Below the pieces are notes generated by a model. The model was not told the DNA's origin and ran no database searches. It saw nothing but the letters and a program-made list of their open reading frames with translations. From NCBI RefSeq assembly GCF_028993555.1, contig NZ_CP118610.1, forward strand, positions 1 to 64,000: a DNA stretch of 64,000 bases. Reading direction: 5' to 3'. Positions 28,346 through 39,879 of this stretch are shown here, in pieces (within the stretch, counting starts at the first letter, position 1; each line of letters begins with the position of its first letter). The stretch is from Ensifer adhaerens. Its GTDB lineage: Bacteria; Pseudomonadota; Alphaproteobacteria; Rhizobiales; Rhizobiaceae. A program made the translations under genes and the position numbers.

Positions 28346-29245
28346 ATGACGCGGATGGCCATCGAGCTACTGGATTCGGCGAACGTGGTTGACACTTCTC
28401 AGGCTTGCATCGGCAAGAAGACCGCCGCCCCGACGACTGACGTTCTTGGCAGGATCGCCAATCTCGAGACGCGCCTGGCACGCACGGCATCGGAGATCGA
28501 TGCCGCCCAGGCTGTGCGCTACAAGGTTTTCGTCGAGGAAATGAACGCGAAGGTTGGTGCTGAAGCCGACCGCCGCAAGCGCGACGTCGACAGCTGGGAC
28601 GCGATCTGCGACCACCTTCTGGTTCTCGATACCGCGATCGAGGGCGATGCCGAGGATCAGATCGTCGGCACCTATCGCCTGCTTCGCCAGGATGTGGCCG
28701 AGCGCTCGGGTGGCTTCTACTCGGCTTCCGAGTTTGCGATCGATCAGCTTCTCGCTCGCCACCCGACCAAGCGCTTCATGGAGCTCGGCCGTTCCTGCGT
28801 GTTGCCGGACTACCGCACCAAGCGGACGGTGGAACTGCTTTGGCAGGGCAACTGGGCCTACGCCCTCAAATATGGAATGGACGCCATGTTCGGCTGCGGT
28901 TCATTCCCCGGCGTTGTCCCCGCCGAGCATGCACTGGCACTTTCCTTCCTGCATCACAACATCCGCGCCCGTGACGAATGGGCCGTGAGCGCACGTCCGG
29001 AACTGCATCGGACCATGGATCTGATGCCGGCCGAGGCGATCAATGCGAAAAGGGCGCTTGCCGCCCTGCCGCCGCTGATCAAGGGCTACATGCGTCTGGG
29101 TGCGATGGTTGGCGACGGCGCGGTGGTCGATCATGCGTTTCACACGACGGATGTTTTGATCGTGCTGCCGATCAGCAATATCTCCGGCCGTTACCTCAAT
29201 TATTACGGCGCAGACGCAGGGCGGTTCGCGACCTCCGTCTCCTGA
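28346..29245 (+). CDS. olsB: Ornithine N-acyltransferase OlsB (lyso-ornithine lipid synthase)
   Basis: A 299-aa GNAT-related acyltransferase that moves a 3-hydroxyacyl group from acyl carrier protein to ornithine, the first step of ornithine-lipid synthesis. It is recognised by the block RIANLETRLARTASEIDAAQAVRYKVFVEEM, with later FMELGRSCVLPDYRTKRTVELLW and GCGSFPGV. Length fits rhizobial OlsB. Start choice: ATG at 28346 or the in-frame ATG three codons on; neither has a clear ribosome binding site. The second enzyme, OlsA, is at 43701. Ornithine lipids replace phospholipids when phosphate is low. Confidence 0.93.
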   Translation: MTRMAIELLDSANVVDTSQACIGKKTAAPTTDVLGRIANLETRLARTASEIDAAQAVRYKVFVEEMNAKVGAEADRRKRDVDSWDAICDHLLVLDTAIEGDAEDQIVGTYRLLRQDVAERSGGFYSASEFAIDQLLARHPTKRFMELGRSCVLPDYRTKRTVELLWQGNWAYALKYGMDAMFGCGSFPGVVPAEHALALSFLHHNIRARDEWAVSARPELHRTMDLMPAEAINAKRALAALPPLIKGYMRLGAMVGDGAVVDHAFHTTDVLIVLPISNISGRYLNYYGADAGRFATSVS

Positions 29246-29261
29246 CGGGCGCCTGACAGGA

Positions 29262-29276
29262 TTAACCAAATATTAA
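29262..29276. promoter_or_regulatory. Perfect CtrA-type binding site (TTAA-N7-TTAA)
   Basis: TTAACCAAATATTAA fits the full CtrA consensus exactly, and its left half also fits the TTAACCA core reported for S. meliloti. It is 16 bp after the olsB stop and about 70-80 bp before the predicted start of the small RNA. CtrA is the alphaproteobacterial cell-cycle master regulator. Confidence 0.6.
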
Positions 29277-29309
29277 TGACGAGTTTGACTTTCGATCCTG
29301 AAAGAGAGA

Positions 29310-29337
29310 CTTGTATTGTCAAGTTCTTCTCTCATTT
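29310..29337 (+). promoter_or_regulatory. Candidate RpoH-type promoter of the small RNA
   Basis: CTTGTAT (29310-29316), 13-bp spacer, TCTCATTT (29330-29337), compared with CTTGAAA-N11-16-CCCCATNT. An alternative housekeeping reading (TTGTCA at 29316, 17-bp spacer) has a poor -10. The start point would be near 29345. Confidence 0.35.
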
Positions 29338-29344
29338 CATGACG

Positions 29345-29493
29345 AACGAATAGAGAAAACAACGGAGAAACTGCCGATCTTCCGGAGGTCGGCAGGCACA
29401 GGGTTCCCAAGACTCCTTCTTTCATTACCTTAAACATAAATGAATTGGATGTTATTAAGCCCGCTTCCTTTTCAGGGAAGCGGGCTTTTCTTC
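29345..29493 (+). ncRNA. Putative trans-acting small RNA
   Basis: The 348-bp gap between converging olsB and tme has no open frame of note, but shows the parts of a free-standing sRNA of about 150 nt: an upstream CtrA-type site, a possible promoter, a hairpin (29371-29395: CTGCCGA / TCGGCAG with CTTCCGGAGG in the apical part, a sequence that could pair with ribosome binding sites), an unpaired CU- and AU-rich stretch (29408-29455) suited to Hfq, and a strong terminator at 29457. The 5' end is inferred. I cannot match it by name to a known rhizobial sRNA family. Confidence 0.6.
29457..29490 (+). terminator. Rho-independent terminator of the small RNA
   Basis: A perfect 12-bp stem (AAGCCCGCTTCC / GGAAGCGGGCTT) with the loop TTTTCAG and a TTTTC tail. 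It is about 210 bp from the olsB stop, with an intervening hairpin region, so it more likely ends a separate transcript, although olsB read-through is possible. Confidence 0.85.
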
Positions 29494-29593
29494 TTGAGAG
29501 TTGTCTCTATTTGCTACCAATCAGACCGCGGCCTGACCTGATTGGAGACGATCGTATCAAAACGGTGCAGGCGCTGGCCCGGCAACGCCGGGC

Positions 29594-31879
29594 TTACATG
29601 CCGGCGTTGTAGGCCGCGATTGCCGCCATGTTGACGATGTCGGAATCCTTCGCCGACATCGAGACGATCTGAACCGATTTGTCGAGGCCAACGAGCAGCG
29701 GACCGATCACCGTCGAGCCGCCGAGTTCCTGCAGCATCTTGGTCGAGATCGATGCCGAATGGAATGCCGGCATCACGAGCACGTTGGCGGTGCCGGAGAG
29801 CCGGCAGAACGGATATTGCTCCATGACGCGAGCGTTGAGCGCCACATCGGCCGCCATTTCGCCGTCATACTCGAAGTCGACGCGGCGCTTGTCGAGGATG
29901 TTGACGGCTTCGCGCACGCGCTCGGAACGCTCGCCCGAGGGATGGCCGAAGGTCGAATAGGCAAGCATGGCCACGCGCGGCACGTAGCCGAGCCGTTTGG
30001 CGAGGCCCGCTGCTTCCTCGGCGATCTCTGCCAGTTCCTCGGCCGTCGGCATATCGTGGACCGCAGTGTCGGCGACGAGCACGGTGCGCCCGCGGCAAAG
30101 CGCGATCGAGACGCCGATGACGCGGTGGCCGGGTTTCGGGTCGATGCAGCGGCGCACGTCCTCGAGCGCCGTCGAGTAGTTGCGGGTCAGACCCGTGACC
30201 ATGCCGTCGGCATCCCCAAGCGCCACCATACAGGCGGCGAAGTGGTTGCGGTCGTTGTTGATCAGGCGCTGCGCATCGCGGAAGAGGAAGCCTTTCCGCT
30301 GCAGGCGAGCATAGAGATAGTCGGTATAGGCGCTGACACGCTTCGAAAGGCGCGCATTGACGATCTGGATGCCGGGACGGTCGAGATCGATGCCTTCGCG
30401 CTCCGCCGTCTCCCGCATGCGTTCCTCGCGGCCGAGCAGGATGGCGGTGCCGAGTTGCTGGTTGGCATAGGCGATCGCCGAGCGCATGACCTGCACCTCT
30501 TCGCCTTCGGCAAAGACGATGCGCTTCGGCTGGCGCCGGACGCGCTCGTAAATGCGCTGCAGCGTCGAGGCGATCGGGTCGCGTCGGGCGGAAAGCTGGC
30601 GGCCATAGGCCTCGAGATCGGTGATCGGCTTGCGGGCGACGCCGCTTTCGATCGCGGCCTTCGCGACCGCCATCGGTATCGCCGAGATCAGACGCGGATC
30701 GAAGGGAACCGGAATGATGTATTGCGGCCCGAAACGTGGCCGGTTGCCCTGGTAGGCGGCGGCGACGTCATCGGGCACGTCTTCCTTGGCCAGGCTCGCC
30801 AGCGCTTGCGCCGCCGCGATCTTCATCTCGTCGTTGATGGTCGTCGCGCGCACGTCGAGCGCGCCGCGGAAGATGTAGGGGAAGCCGAGCACGTTGTTGA
30901 CCTGGTTCGGATAGTCCGAGCGGCCGGTTGCAACGATCGCGTCGTCACGGATGCGGGCGACTTCTTCCGGTGTGATTTCCGGATCCGGGTTGGCCATGGC
31001 GAAGATGATCGGCCGCGGCGCCATCGAGCGAACCATGTCTTCCGAAAGCGCGCCCTTGGCCGAGAGGCCGAAGACCACGTCGGCGCCTTCGAGCGCTTCT
31101 GCCAGCGTGCGGCGATCGGTCTTGACCGCATGCGCCGACTTCCATTGGTTCATGCCTTCGGTGCGGCCTTCGAAGATGACGCCCTTGGTGTCGCAAAGGA
31201 TGATGTTTTCCGCGCTGAAGCCCATCGACTTGATGAGTTCGATACAGGCGATCGCCGCCGCACCCGCGCCGTTGCAGACGAGCTTCGTCGTCTTGAAATC
31301 GCGACCGGTCAGCGCCAGCGCGTTGATGAGACCGGCGGCAGCGATGATCGCCGTGCCGTGCTGGTCGTCGTGGAACACCGGAATGTCCATGACTTCGCGC
31401 AGCTTCTGCTCGATGATGAAACAGTCCGGCGCCTTGATGTCTTCAAGGTTGATGCCACCGAAGGAGGGGCCGAGGAAGCGCACGCAGTTGATGAACTCGT
31501 CGACGTTTTCGGTATCGACTTCGAGGTCGATGGAGTCCACGTCGGCAAAGCGCTTGAACAGCACCGACTTGCCTTCCATGACCGGCTTGGAAGCAAGCGC
31601 CCCGAGGTTGCCGAGGCCAAGAATGGCGGTGCCGTTCGAGATGACCGCCACCATGTTGCCGCGTGTCGTATAGTCATAGGCGGTGTTCGGATCCTCGGCG
31701 ATCGCCTTCACCGGCACGGCAACGCCCGGCGAATAGGCGAGCGACAGGTCGCGCTGGGTGGCCATCGCCTTGGTGGGGGAAATCTCCAGCTTTCCGGGGC
31801 GACCCTGCGAGTGAAAATCAAGCGCTTCCTGCGCGGTGACGCTCGTCATGGTTCGATCGGTCTTGTCGGTGGCCGGCAT
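29594..31879 (-). CDS. tme: NADP-dependent malic enzyme with phosphotransacetylase-like tail
   Basis: A 761-aa enzyme that decarboxylates malate to pyruvate. The catalytic malic domain (about residues 15-430) has [15 protein letters not shown], the [15 protein letters not shown] region and [14 protein letters not shown]. The C-terminal third (about 440-760) is a phosphotransacetylase-like domain ([37 protein letters not shown]) found in large bacterial malic enzymes, where it is regulatory. Neighbours olsB and mutS and the [20 protein letters not shown] opening agree with Tme rather than the NAD-dependent Dme, from memory. Start 31879, preceded by AGAGGAAAC. Confidence 0.92.
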   Translation of the reverse strand: MPATDKTDRTMTSVTAQEALDFHSQGRPGKLEISPTKAMATQRDLSLAYSPGVAVPVKAIAEDPNTAYDYTTRGNMVAVISNGTAILGLGNLGALASKPVMEGKSVLFKRFADVDSIDLEVDTENVDEFINCVRFLGPSFGGINLEDIKAPDCFIIEQKLREVMDIPVFHDDQHGTAIIAAAGLINALALTGRDFKTTKLVCNGAGAAAIACIELIKSMGFSAENIILCDTKGVIFEGRTEGMNQWKSAHAVKTDRRTLAEALEGADVVFGLSAKGALSEDMVRSMAPRPIIFAMANPDPEITPEEVARIRDDAIVATGRSDYPNQVNNVLGFPYIFRGALDVRATTINDEMKIAAAQALASLAKEDVPDDVAAAYQGNRPRFGPQYIIPVPFDPRLISAIPMAVAKAAIESGVARKPITDLEAYGRQLSARRDPIASTLQRIYERVRRQPKRIVFAEGEEVQVMRSAIAYANQQLGTAILLGREERMRETAEREGIDLDRPGIQIVNARLSKRVSAYTDYLYARLQRKGFLFRDAQRLINNDRNHFAACMVALGDADGMVTGLTRNYSTALEDVRRCIDPKPGHRVIGVSIALCRGRTVLVADTAVHDMPTAEELAEIAEEAAGLAKRLGYVPRVAMLAYSTFGHPSGERSERVREAVNILDKRRVDFEYDGEMAADVALNARVMEQYPFCRLSGTANVLVMPAFHSASISTKMLQELGGSTVIGPLLVGLDKSVQIVSMSAKDSDIVNMAAIAAYNAGM

Positions 31880-31982
31880 GTTTCCTCTATCCTCCTGTGG
31901 GCGAGCCTTGCGGCGCGCCTCTTTATGGTTGTCGTCTATAATTCCTTGGCGATAGTGTGCCATCTCTTTTTTCGGAACAATC

Positions 31983-34727
31983 ATGAATTTCGTGACAGAC
32001 TATTCGACCCGCGCGGGGGAGGTTTTATCCGCAGCCGAACTGGCGAGCGAGGAAAGCCGTTCCACGGCAACGCCGATGATGGAACAATTCATCGAGATCA
32101 AGGCGAACAACCCGGATTCGCTGCTGTTCTACCGCATGGGCGACTTCTACGAGCTGTTCTTCCAGGACGCCGTCGAAGCCTCGCGCGCGCTCGGCATCAC
32201 GCTGACCAAGCGCGGCCAGCACATGGGGCAGGAGATCCCGATGTGCGGCGTGCCGGTGCATGCCGCGGATGACTACCTGCAAAAGCTGATCGGCCTCGGT
32301 TTCCGTGTCGCCGTCTGCGAGCAGGTCGAGGACCCGGCGGAAGCCAAGAAACGCGGCAGCAAGTCGGTGGTGCGTCGCGACGTCGTGCGCCTCGTCACGC
32401 CCGGCACGATCACCGAAGAAAAGCTGCTGTCGCCGTCGGAAACCAACTACCTGATGGCCCTGGCGCGGATCAAAAGCGGCTCCGAGCCGGCCTATGCGCT
32501 CGCCTGGATCGATATCTCCACCGGCATCTTCCGGCTGGCCGAGACCGCCGAAAGCCGGTTGCTTGCCGATATCCTGCGCATCGAGCCGCGCGAGTTGATC
32601 CTCGCCGATACTGTCTTCCATGATCCCGAGCTGAGGCCCGTCTTCGACGTGCTCGGACGAGTGGCCGTGCCGCAACCGGCGGTGCTGTTCGACAGCGCGA
32701 CGGCCGAAGGCCGCATTAGCCGCTATTTCGGCGTCAAGACGCTCGATGGTTTCGGCACTTTTTCACGCGCCGAACTGGCCGCGGCGTCCGCGGCGATCTC
32801 CTATGTCGAAAAGACCCAGCTTGCCGAACGTCCGGCGCTCGGCACGCCCGAACGCGAAAGTGCCGCTTCGACACTGTTCATCGACCCGGCGACCCGCGGC
32901 AATCTCGAACTCGTCAAGACGCTCTCCGGCGCGCGCGAAGGTACGCTGTTGAAGGCGCTCGACCGCACCGTGACCAGCGGCGGCGCCCGGCTTCTTGCCG
33001 AGCGGCTGATGTCGCCGCTCACCGATCCGGATCGCATCAATCAGCGTCTCGACTCGATCGAGATTCTTTCCGACCAACCCTCCTTCGCTGGCGACCTCCG
33101 CGATGCACTACGGCGCGCCCCGGACATGCCGCGCGCCCTGTCGCGGCTGGCACTCGGCCGTGGCGGCCCGCGCGACCTCGGCGCCATCCAGGCGGGCCTG
33201 CATGCGTCGGCGTCGATTTCACGGTTGATGGCCGCAGGCACGCTCTCCGATGAACTGAAGGACGCCCGAGCCGCAATCGACGCTCTGCCGGCCGGCCTGC
33301 TTGGTTTGCTTGATGCCACCCTTGGCGAAGAATTACCGCTGCTGAAGCGCGATGGCGGCTTCGTGTGTGAAGGCGCCAATGCAGAACTTGATGAAGTCCG
33401 GGCGCTGCGCGACCAGTCGCGCCGGGTGATCGCCGGGCTGCAGCTGCAATATTCCGAAGAGACCGGCATCAAGTCGCTGAAGATCAAGCACAACAACGTG
33501 CTCGGCTACTTCATCGAGGTAACCGCCGGCAATGCCGGCTCGATGACCGACACGGACGAGGGCCGCGCCCGTTTCATCCATCGCCAGACAATGGCGAATG
33601 CCATGCGTTTCACCACCACAGCGCTTGCCGAACTGGAAAGCAAGATCGCCAACGCCGCCGACCGCGCGCTGTCGATCGAGCTCGAGGCCTTCGATGCGAT
33701 GACGGCGGAAGTCGTCTCCGCCGCCGAGACGCTCAAGGCGGCAGCACTGGCGCTTGCCACCGTGGACGTTTCTGTCGGGCTTGCCGTGCTTGCGGAAGAG
33801 CAGGCCTATGCCCGCCCCACCGTCGACCGCTCGCGCATGTTTGCGATCGACGGCGGCCGCCATCCGGTGGTCGAGCAGGCGCTGAAGCGCCAGGCATCAA
33901 ATGCCTTCGTCGCCAACGGCTGCGATCTCTCGCCGCCTGAGGGCGAAGAGGGCGGCGCGATCTGGCTGCTCACCGGCCCCAACATGGGCGGTAAGTCGAC
34001 CTTCCTGCGCCAGAACGCGCTGATCGCCATCATGGCCCAGATGGGCACGTTCGTTCCGGCTACGAGCGCCCACATCGGCATTGTCGACCGGCTCTTCTCC
34101 CGTGTCGGTGCCTCCGACGATCTGGCGCGCGGCCGCTCGACCTTCATGGTCGAGATGGTCGAGACGGCGGCGATCCTGAACCAGGCGACCGATCGCTCGC
34201 TGGTGATCCTCGACGAGATCGGCCGTGGCACCGCCACCTTCGACGGCCTGTCGATCGCCTGGGCGGCGGTCGAGCATCTGCACGAGGCGAACCGTTGCCG
34301 CGGGCTGTTTGCCACTCACTTCCACGAGTTGACCGTGCTTTCGGAAAAGCTCGGTCGGCTTTCGAATGCGACCATGCGTGTGAAGGAATGGCACGGCGAC
34401 GTGATCTTCCTGCACGAGGTTGGTCCGGGTGCCGCTGATCGGTCCTATGGCATTCAGGTCGCCCGGCTTGCCGGCCTGCCGGCGTCCGTGGTGGCGCGTG
34501 CCAAGGATGTGCTTGCCAAGCTCGAGGACGCCGACCGCAAGAACCCGGCCAGCCAGTTGATCGACGACCTGCCGTTGTTCCAGGTGGCAATCCGGCGCGA
34601 AGAGGTGAAGCCCGCAGGAAACTCCAGGGTTGACGAGGCACTGAAGGCGCTCAACCCCGACGACATGACGCCGCGCGAGGCGCTCGATGCGCTCTACGCG
34701 CTGAAAAAGGAACTGAACGCCAAGTAA
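31983..34727 (+). CDS. mutS: DNA mismatch repair protein MutS
   Basis: A 914-aa ATPase that recognises mismatches and recruits MutL. The mismatch-reading Phe/Glu are in MGDFYELFF near residue 57. The connector, lever (residues about 300-600) and clamp follow. The ATPase has Walker [14 protein letters not shown] near 665, Walker [17 protein letters not shown] near 742 and the ATHFHELT motif. C-terminal [16 protein letters not shown] is the tetramerisation-type tail. It is divergent from tme across 103 bp. The ATG at 31983 has a weak ribosome binding site, but family members start at the same place. Confidence 0.97.
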   Translation: MNFVTDYSTRAGEVLSAAELASEESRSTATPMMEQFIEIKANNPDSLLFYRMGDFYELFFQDAVEASRALGITLTKRGQHMGQEIPMCGVPVHAADDYLQKLIGLGFRVAVCEQVEDPAEAKKRGSKSVVRRDVVRLVTPGTITEEKLLSPSETNYLMALARIKSGSEPAYALAWIDISTGIFRLAETAESRLLADILRIEPRELILADTVFHDPELRPVFDVLGRVAVPQPAVLFDSATAEGRISRYFGVKTLDGFGTFSRAELAAASAAISYVEKTQLAERPALGTPERESAASTLFIDPATRGNLELVKTLSGAREGTLLKALDRTVTSGGARLLAERLMSPLTDPDRINQRLDSIEILSDQPSFAGDLRDALRRAPDMPRALSRLALGRGGPRDLGAIQAGLHASASISRLMAAGTLSDELKDARAAIDALPAGLLGLLDATLGEELPLLKRDGGFVCEGANAELDEVRALRDQSRRVIAGLQLQYSEETGIKSLKIKHNNVLGYFIEVTAGNAGSMTDTDEGRARFIHRQTMANAMRFTTTALAELESKIANAADRALSIELEAFDAMTAEVVSAAETLKAAALALATVDVSVGLAVLAEEQAYARPTVDRSRMFAIDGGRHPVVEQALKRQASNAFVANGCDLSPPEGEEGGAIWLLTGPNMGGKSTFLRQNALIAIMAQMGTFVPATSAHIGIVDRLFSRVGASDDLARGRSTFMVEMVETAAILNQATDRSLVILDEIGRGTATFDGLSIAWAAVEHLHEANRCRGLFATHFHELTVLSEKLGRLSNATMRVKEWHGDVIFLHEVGPGAADRSYGIQVARLAGLPASVVARAKDVLAKLEDADRKNPASQLIDDLPLFQVAIRREEVKPAGNSRVDEALKALNPDDMTPREALDALYALKKELNAK

Positions 34728-34776
34728 CGGGTCTTCGGTTTTTGCAGTGCATGCGGTGATGAAAAAGGCTATACAG

Positions 34777-34803
34777 CGCCGCGCGCCTTGAAAGGGCGCG
34801 GCG
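34777..34803. other. GC-rich hairpin between mutS and glnD
   Basis: CGCCGCGC and GCGCGGCG form an 8-bp stem that continues through a one-base bulge into GCCTT / AAGG around a GA loop. There is no T-tract, so it is not a standard terminator; it may stabilise the mutS 3' end or lie in the glnD leader. Confidence 0.5.
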
Positions 34804-34929
34804 ATGAGCCGGTAGTAATTTTGAATGCTGCACGGTCCCGGTTCGGCCTTGATCGGATGGGAGCATGCAGGAGCGCTCTTCATGCAGCGAACCACGCAAC
34901 CAGTCGGACAGGACGGCCCTCGGCACTAC

Positions 34930-37773
34930 ATGGGCAGACACGAAACTTTCTTTCCCGAAATTCTCGACGTCGCAGCGCTCCGGGCGAAGTGCGACTTCAT
35001 CGCTTCGGCCCATGCCGAGCAACGCGAGCCGATGCGCCAGGCGCTTTTGGCCGCCTTCAAGCAGGCAAACACCGCCGGCCGCGCCAAGGCGCGCGAGCTG
35101 TTCTACGCCGATGGTGCCGGCATTCTGTGTGCCGAACGCATTTCCTGGCTGCAGGATCAGCTGATCACCGTGCTGCATGATTTCGTGCTCAACGAGATCT
35201 TCGATGCGGCCAATGCGCCACCGGCGTCCCGCATCGCGGTGGCTGCGGTCGGTGGTTACGGCCGCGGCACGCTGGCGCCAGGCTCCGACATCGATCTTCT
35301 GTTCCTGCTGCCGGTCAAGAAGGCCGTCTGGGCGGAGCCGGCGATCGAGTTCATGCTCTATATCCTCTGGGATCTGGGCTTCAAGGTCGGCCACGCCACC
35401 CGAACCATCGACGAGTGCATTCGCCTGTCGCGCGCCGACATGACGATCCGCACGGCCATTCTCGAGACGCGCTACATCTGCGGCTCCGAGACGCTGAGCG
35501 CCGAACTGGAAACCCGTTTCGACCACGAGATCGTGCGCAACACCGGCCCGGATTTCATCGCCGCCAAGCTTGCCGAGCGTGACGAGCGCCACCGCAAGGC
35601 GGGCGATACGCGTTATCTCGTCGAGCCGAACGTGAAGGAAGGCAAGGGCGGTCTTCGCGACCTGCACACACTGTTCTGGATCGCCAAGTACTTCTACCGC
35701 CTCAAGGATACCGCCGATCTCGTCAAGCTCGGCGTCCTGTCGCGGCAGGAATACCAGCTTTTCCAGAAGGCGGAGGATTTCCTCTGGGCCGTGCGCTGCC
35801 ATATGCACTTCCTCACCGGCAAGGCGGAAGAACGGCTCTCCTTCGACATTCAGCGCGAGATCGCCGAAGCGCTCGGCTATCACGACCATCCCGGTCTCTC
35901 CGCCGTCGAACGTTTCATGAAGCATTACTTCCTGGTGGCGAAGGATGTCGGCGACCTGACGCGCATCTTCTGCGCGGCGCTCGAAGACCAGCAGGCGAAG
36001 GATGCGCCCGGCATATCCGGCATCATCGGCCGCTTCACCCATCGCAGTCGCAAGATCGCCGGCACGCTCGATTTTGTCGACGATGGCGGCCGCATCGCGC
36101 TGGCAAGTCCTGATGTCTTCAAGCGCGACCCGGTCAATCTGCTTCGCTTCTTCCACATCGCCGACATCAACGGGCTGGAGTTTCACCCGGCGGCGCTTCG
36201 CCAGGTGACGCGGTCGCTGAGCCTGATCAAGCCGGCGCTGCGCGAAAACGAGGAGGCAAACCGCCTCTTCCTGTCGATCCTCACCTCGCGCCGCAAGCCC
36301 GAGCTCATCCTGCGGCGCATGAACGAGGCGGGCGTACTTGGCCGCTTCATCCCGGATTTCGGCAAGATCGTCTCGATGATGCAGTTCAACATGTATCATC
36401 ACTACACGGTCGACGAGCATCTGCTGCGCACCGTCGACGTGCTCTCGCGCATCGAAGGCGGCATCGAGGAGGAGGCGCATCCGCTGGTCGCCAAGCTGAT
36501 GCCGGGGATCGAAGAGCGCGAGGCGCTCTACGTCGCCGTGCTGCTGCACGACATCGCCAAGGGCCGGCCCGAGGATCACTCGACCGCGGGCGCCAAGGTG
36601 GCGCGCAAGCTCTGCCCGCGCTTCGGGCTTTCGCCGAAGCAGACAGAACTCGTCGCCTGGTTGATCGAGGAGCACCTGTTGATGTCGATGGTCGCCCAGA
36701 CCCGCGACCTCAACGACCGCAAGACCATCGTCGACTTTGCCGAGCGGGTGCAGTCGCTCGACCGGCTGAAGATGCTGCTGGTCCTGACCGTCTGCGATAT
36801 CCGCGCCGTCGGCCCGGGCGTGTGGAACGGCTGGAAGGGGCAGCTGTTGCGCACACTCTACTATGAGACCGAACTGTTGCTTTCGGGAGGCTTCTCGGAA
36901 TTGTCGCGCAAGGAGCGCGCGGCGCATGCCGCGGTCATGCTCGGCGAGGCGTTGACAGACTGGACGGAGAAGGAGCGCGACGACTATGTGCGCTTGCACT
37001 ATCAGCCCTATCTGCTGACGGTGGCGCTCGAAGAGCAGGTGCGCCATGCTCGCTTCATCCGTGAGGCCGATGCCGCCGGCAAGGCGCTGGCGACCATGGT
37101 GCGCACCCACCAGTTCCACGCCATCACTGAAATCACCGTGCTTTCGCCTGACCATCCGCGGCTGTTGACCGTGATCGCCGGCGCCTGCGCGGCCGCCGGC
37201 GCCAACATCGTCGACGCCCAGATCTTCACGACCTCGGACGGGCGTGCGCTCGATACGATCCTGGTGAACCGCGAGTTCGCCGTCGACGGCGACGAGATGC
37301 GGCGAGCGGGCAACATCGGCAAGCTGATCGAGGACGTGCTTTCCGGCCGCAAGCGTCTGCCGGAAGTGATCGCCAGCCGGACGAAGGTGAAGAAGCGCAC
37401 CAAGGCGTTTACCGTGACGCCCGAGGTGACGATCAGCAACACGCTGTCGAACAAGTTTACGGTGATCGAGGTCGAGGGCCTCGACCGTCCGGGCCTCTTG
37501 TCCGAGATCACCGCGGTGCTCTCCGACCTCTCGCTCGACATCGCCTCGGCCCACATCACCACCTTCGGCGAGAAGGTGATCGACACCTTCTATGTCACCG
37601 ACCTCGTCGGTCAGAAGGTGACGAGCGAAAACCGTCAGATGAACATTGCCGCCCGCCTCAAGGCCGTCATGGCCGGCGAGGGCGACGAGGCCCGCGACCG
37701 CATGCCCTCGGGCATCATCGCGCCCGCTCCGGGCGTTTCCTCCGCTCACAGAACGACAAAAGCCGAAACATGA
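34930..37773 (+). CDS. glnD: Bifunctional uridylyltransferase/uridylyl-removing enzyme GlnD
   Basis: A 947-aa nitrogen sensor that adds UMP to PII proteins when glutamine is low and removes it when high. The nucleotidyltransferase has [20 protein letters not shown] near residue 108; the HD hydrolase has [17 protein letters not shown] near 537. Two C-terminal ACT domains bind glutamine ([40 protein letters not shown]). The start at 34930 ([17 protein letters not shown]) matches the family and its length. A longer frame to 34825 lacks support. It overlaps murJ by four bases. ptsN and rpoN, also nitrogen regulators, lie 17-19 kb upstream. Confidence 0.97.
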   Translation: MGRHETFFPEILDVAALRAKCDFIASAHAEQREPMRQALLAAFKQANTAGRAKARELFYADGAGILCAERISWLQDQLITVLHDFVLNEIFDAANAPPASRIAVAAVGGYGRGTLAPGSDIDLLFLLPVKKAVWAEPAIEFMLYILWDLGFKVGHATRTIDECIRLSRADMTIRTAILETRYICGSETLSAELETRFDHEIVRNTGPDFIAAKLAERDERHRKAGDTRYLVEPNVKEGKGGLRDLHTLFWIAKYFYRLKDTADLVKLGVLSRQEYQLFQKAEDFLWAVRCHMHFLTGKAEERLSFDIQREIAEALGYHDHPGLSAVERFMKHYFLVAKDVGDLTRIFCAALEDQQAKDAPGISGIIGRFTHRSRKIAGTLDFVDDGGRIALASPDVFKRDPVNLLRFFHIADINGLEFHPAALRQVTRSLSLIKPALRENEEANRLFLSILTSRRKPELILRRMNEAGVLGRFIPDFGKIVSMMQFNMYHHYTVDEHLLRTVDVLSRIEGGIEEEAHPLVAKLMPGIEEREALYVAVLLHDIAKGRPEDHSTAGAKVARKLCPRFGLSPKQTELVAWLIEEHLLMSMVAQTRDLNDRKTIVDFAERVQSLDRLKMLLVLTVCDIRAVGPGVWNGWKGQLLRTLYYETELLLSGGFSELSRKERAAHAAVMLGEALTDWTEKERDDYVRLHYQPYLLTVALEEQVRHARFIREADAAGKALATMVRTHQFHAITEITVLSPDHPRLLTVIAGACAAAGANIVDAQIFTTSDGRALDTILVNREFAVDGDEMRRAGNIGKLIEDVLSGRKRLPEVIASRTKVKKRTKAFTVTPEVTISNTLSNKFTVIEVEGLDRPGLLSEITAVLSDLSLDIASAHITTFGEKVIDTFYVTDLVGQKVTSENRQMNIAARLKAVMAGEGDEARDRMPSGIIAPAPGVSSAHRTTKAET

Positions 37774-39374
37774 GTCTGGTCAAGAAATTTGCAACCGTCG
37801 GCGGCGCGACGCTCGGAAGCCGGCTGTTCGGCTTCATCCGCGAAACCTTCATGGCGGCAGCGCTCGGCACCGGCCCGGTCGCCGACGCCTTCAACACCGC
37901 CTTCCGCCTGCCGAACACTTTCCGCCGGCTGTTTGCCGAAGGTGCCTTCAACTCCGCTTTCGTGCCGCTCTTCGCCAAGGAGATCGAGGCGAACGGCATG
38001 GAGGGTGCGCGGCGATTTTCAGAGGAAGTCTTCGGCGTTCTCTTCACCGTGCTTCTGTTCCTGACGATCGCGATGGAACTGACGATGCCCTTCATCGTCA
38101 GCAAGCTGATCGCGCCCGGCTTTGCCGACGATCCGCAAAAGCTCGGCAACACCATCGTCTTTGCCGGCATCATGTTCCCCTATCTCGCCTGCATGTCGCT
38201 GGCGGCGATGATGGGCGGCATGCTGAACTCGCTGCATCGCTTCTTTGCGGCAGCGATTGCGCCTGTCTTCCTCAATGTCATCCTGATCGGCGTGCTGGCC
38301 TATGCCTGGTATGCGGGCCAGGATCCGGTGGCCGTCGGCTATGCGCTGTCCTGGGGCGTCATGGCGGCCGGTCTGGTGCAGCTTGCGATCGTCTGGATCG
38401 CCGTGCGCGACGCCGGCATCAAGATCGGTCTGCGCCGGCCCAAGATGACCGCGAGCGTCAGGCGTCTGCTGGTGCTGGCCCTGCCGGCGGCGATCACCGG
38501 TGGCATCACCCAGATCAACCTCCTGATCAATACCAACATCGCCTCGGCGAGCGAAGGCGCGGTCTCGTCGCTGGTCTATGCGGACCGCATCTACCAGCTT
38601 CCACTTGGCGTCGTCGGCATCGCGGTGGCAACGGTGCTTTTGCCGGAACTGGCCCGGGCGCTGCGTTCCGGCAATGTCAACGAAGCGTCTAACCTGCAGA
38701 ACCGCTCCGTCGAGTTCACCCTGTTCCTGACGCTTCCGGCTGCGGCAGCGCTTCTGGTCATGTCCGAGCCAATCGTTCGGTTGCTCTTCGAGCGTGGCAA
38801 GTTCTCGCCGGAATCGACCGTCATCGTCGGTCATATCCTGGCGATCTACGGTCTCGGTCTGCCGGCCTTCGTGCTGATCAAGGCCTTCATCCCCGGCTTC
38901 TTCGCGCGCGAGGATACGCGCACGCCGATGATCTTCGCTGCCATTTCCGTCGTCGTGAACGTGTCGCTGGCGCTCACCCTGTTTCCGCGGCTTGGCGCAA
39001 GCGGCATCGCCACCGCCGAGATCGTCGCCGGCTGGGTCAATGCCGTGCTGCTCTTTGCGACCCTCGTCTGGCGCGGCCATTGGGGCAGAGACATTCCTTT
39101 GCTCACCCGCATTCCGCGTCTCGCCATAGCAGCGGCGGGTATGGCCTTGGCACTGTATTTCGCGATCGGCTGGTTCGCTTTCGAACTGTCCTCGGCGGCG
39201 TCGCTCTTCACGCGGGCAACAACACTGACAGGCCTCGTAGCCGTCGCCATGGTGATCTACTTCGCGCTCGCCTTCGGCCTCGGCGGCGCTAGCCTCGGCA
39301 TGATCCGCCGCAACATCAAACGCGGGTCGAAAGCCCCGGCGGAACCTGCCGCCGCGACGGAGGCAAACGACTGA
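37770..39374 (+). CDS. murJ: Lipid II flippase MurJ
   Basis: A 534-aa integral membrane protein with about 14 transmembrane segments that flips peptidoglycan precursor lipid II to the periplasm. N-terminal motif [46 protein letters not shown] near residues 46-66, and the [25 protein letters not shown] block near 270-295 are diagnostic for MviN/MurJ. The start ATG overlaps the glnD stop (ATGA), so glnD and murJ are co-translated, a common rhizobial pairing. Confidence 0.96.
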   Translation: MSLVKKFATVGGATLGSRLFGFIRETFMAAALGTGPVADAFNTAFRLPNTFRRLFAEGAFNSAFVPLFAKEIEANGMEGARRFSEEVFGVLFTVLLFLTIAMELTMPFIVSKLIAPGFADDPQKLGNTIVFAGIMFPYLACMSLAAMMGGMLNSLHRFFAAAIAPVFLNVILIGVLAYAWYAGQDPVAVGYALSWGVMAAGLVQLAIVWIAVRDAGIKIGLRRPKMTASVRRLLVLALPAAITGGITQINLLINTNIASASEGAVSSLVYADRIYQLPLGVVGIAVATVLLPELARALRSGNVNEASNLQNRSVEFTLFLTLPAAAALLVMSEPIVRLLFERGKFSPESTVIVGHILAIYGLGLPAFVLIKAFIPGFFAREDTRTPMIFAAISVVVNVSLALTLFPRLGASGIATAEIVAGWVNAVLLFATLVWRGHWGRDIPLLTRIPRLAIAAAGMALALYFAIGWFAFELSSAASLFTRATTLTGLVAVAMVIYFALAFGLGGASLGMIRRNIKRGSKAPAEPAAATEAND

Positions 39375-39766
39375 TGCGCCAGACGATCGCACGCATTGCC
39401 CTGGTCGTGCCGGACTATGATGCCGGCGTCGCCTTCTATTGTGGCAAGCTCGGCTTCGACCTCGTGGAGGACACCAGGCTCGACGAAGACAAGCGCTGGG
39501 TCGTCGTTCGTCCGAAAGGGGCTGTCGAGACTTCGTTGCTGCTTGCCAAGGCCGATGGCGAACGGCAGCAGGCGGCGATCGGCAACCAGACCGGCGGTCG
39601 TGTTGGCTTCTTCCTGTTCACCGATGATTTCACCCGGGACCATGCCGCGATGCTCGCCGCCGGCGTCGTCTTTCTGGAAGCGCCGCGCCATGAGCCCTAT
39701 GGCACGGTGGCGGTCTTCAGCGATCCGTTCGGCAACCATTGGGATCTGCTGCAACCGGCGCAATAG
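39374..39766 (+). CDS. VOC (glyoxalase) family protein
   Basis: A 130-aa single-domain VOC protein. It has the pattern ARIALVVPDYDAGVAFYCGKLGFDLVEDT near the N-terminus and AVFSDPFGNHWDLLQP at the C-terminus, where the Phe-Gly-Asn turn and flanking acid are family-typical. The start base is the last base of the murJ stop (TGATG), so it is coupled to murJ. Function unknown; VOC genes are often attached to housekeeping operons. Confidence 0.9.
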   Translation: MRQTIARIALVVPDYDAGVAFYCGKLGFDLVEDTRLDEDKRWVVVRPKGAVETSLLLAKADGERQQAAIGNQTGGRVGFFLFTDDFTRDHAAMLAAGVVFLEAPRHEPYGTVAVFSDPFGNHWDLLQPAQ

Positions 39767-39785
39767 ACGAGGCCGCGGCCACCTC

Positions 39786-39814
39786 TTGATTGCCTGTCGT
39801 CACCCGTGCATAAG
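39786..39814 (+). promoter_or_regulatory. Candidate sigma-70-type promoter of trpS
   Basis: TTGATT (39786-39791), 17-bp spacer, CATAAG (39809-39814), in the short gap after the VOC gene. The leader would be about 60 bases. Confidence 0.4.
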
Positions 39815-39879
39815 CCATGCCGTTAGCTACATGGGCGATAAAAAGCCCTGGGGCCCTCCACCAGCCTATTGAGGACGAC

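Noticed and set aside
29759..32272. An 837-codon open frame antisense to tme and running into mutS
   Set aside because: Shadow frame of tme. It crosses the tme promoter and the mutS start without any family motif.
34651..37749. A 1032-codon open frame antisense to glnD
   Set aside because: It mirrors the codon bias of glnD in a GC-rich genome, has low-complexity Arg/Glu/Asp/Leu composition and no domain. glnD itself is unmistakable.
39817..39879. trpS leader peptide or attenuator
   Set aside because: The frame ([11 protein letters not shown]...) is in phase with trpS and has a single Trp codon, with no alternative hairpins. It is more likely a spurious upstream start.
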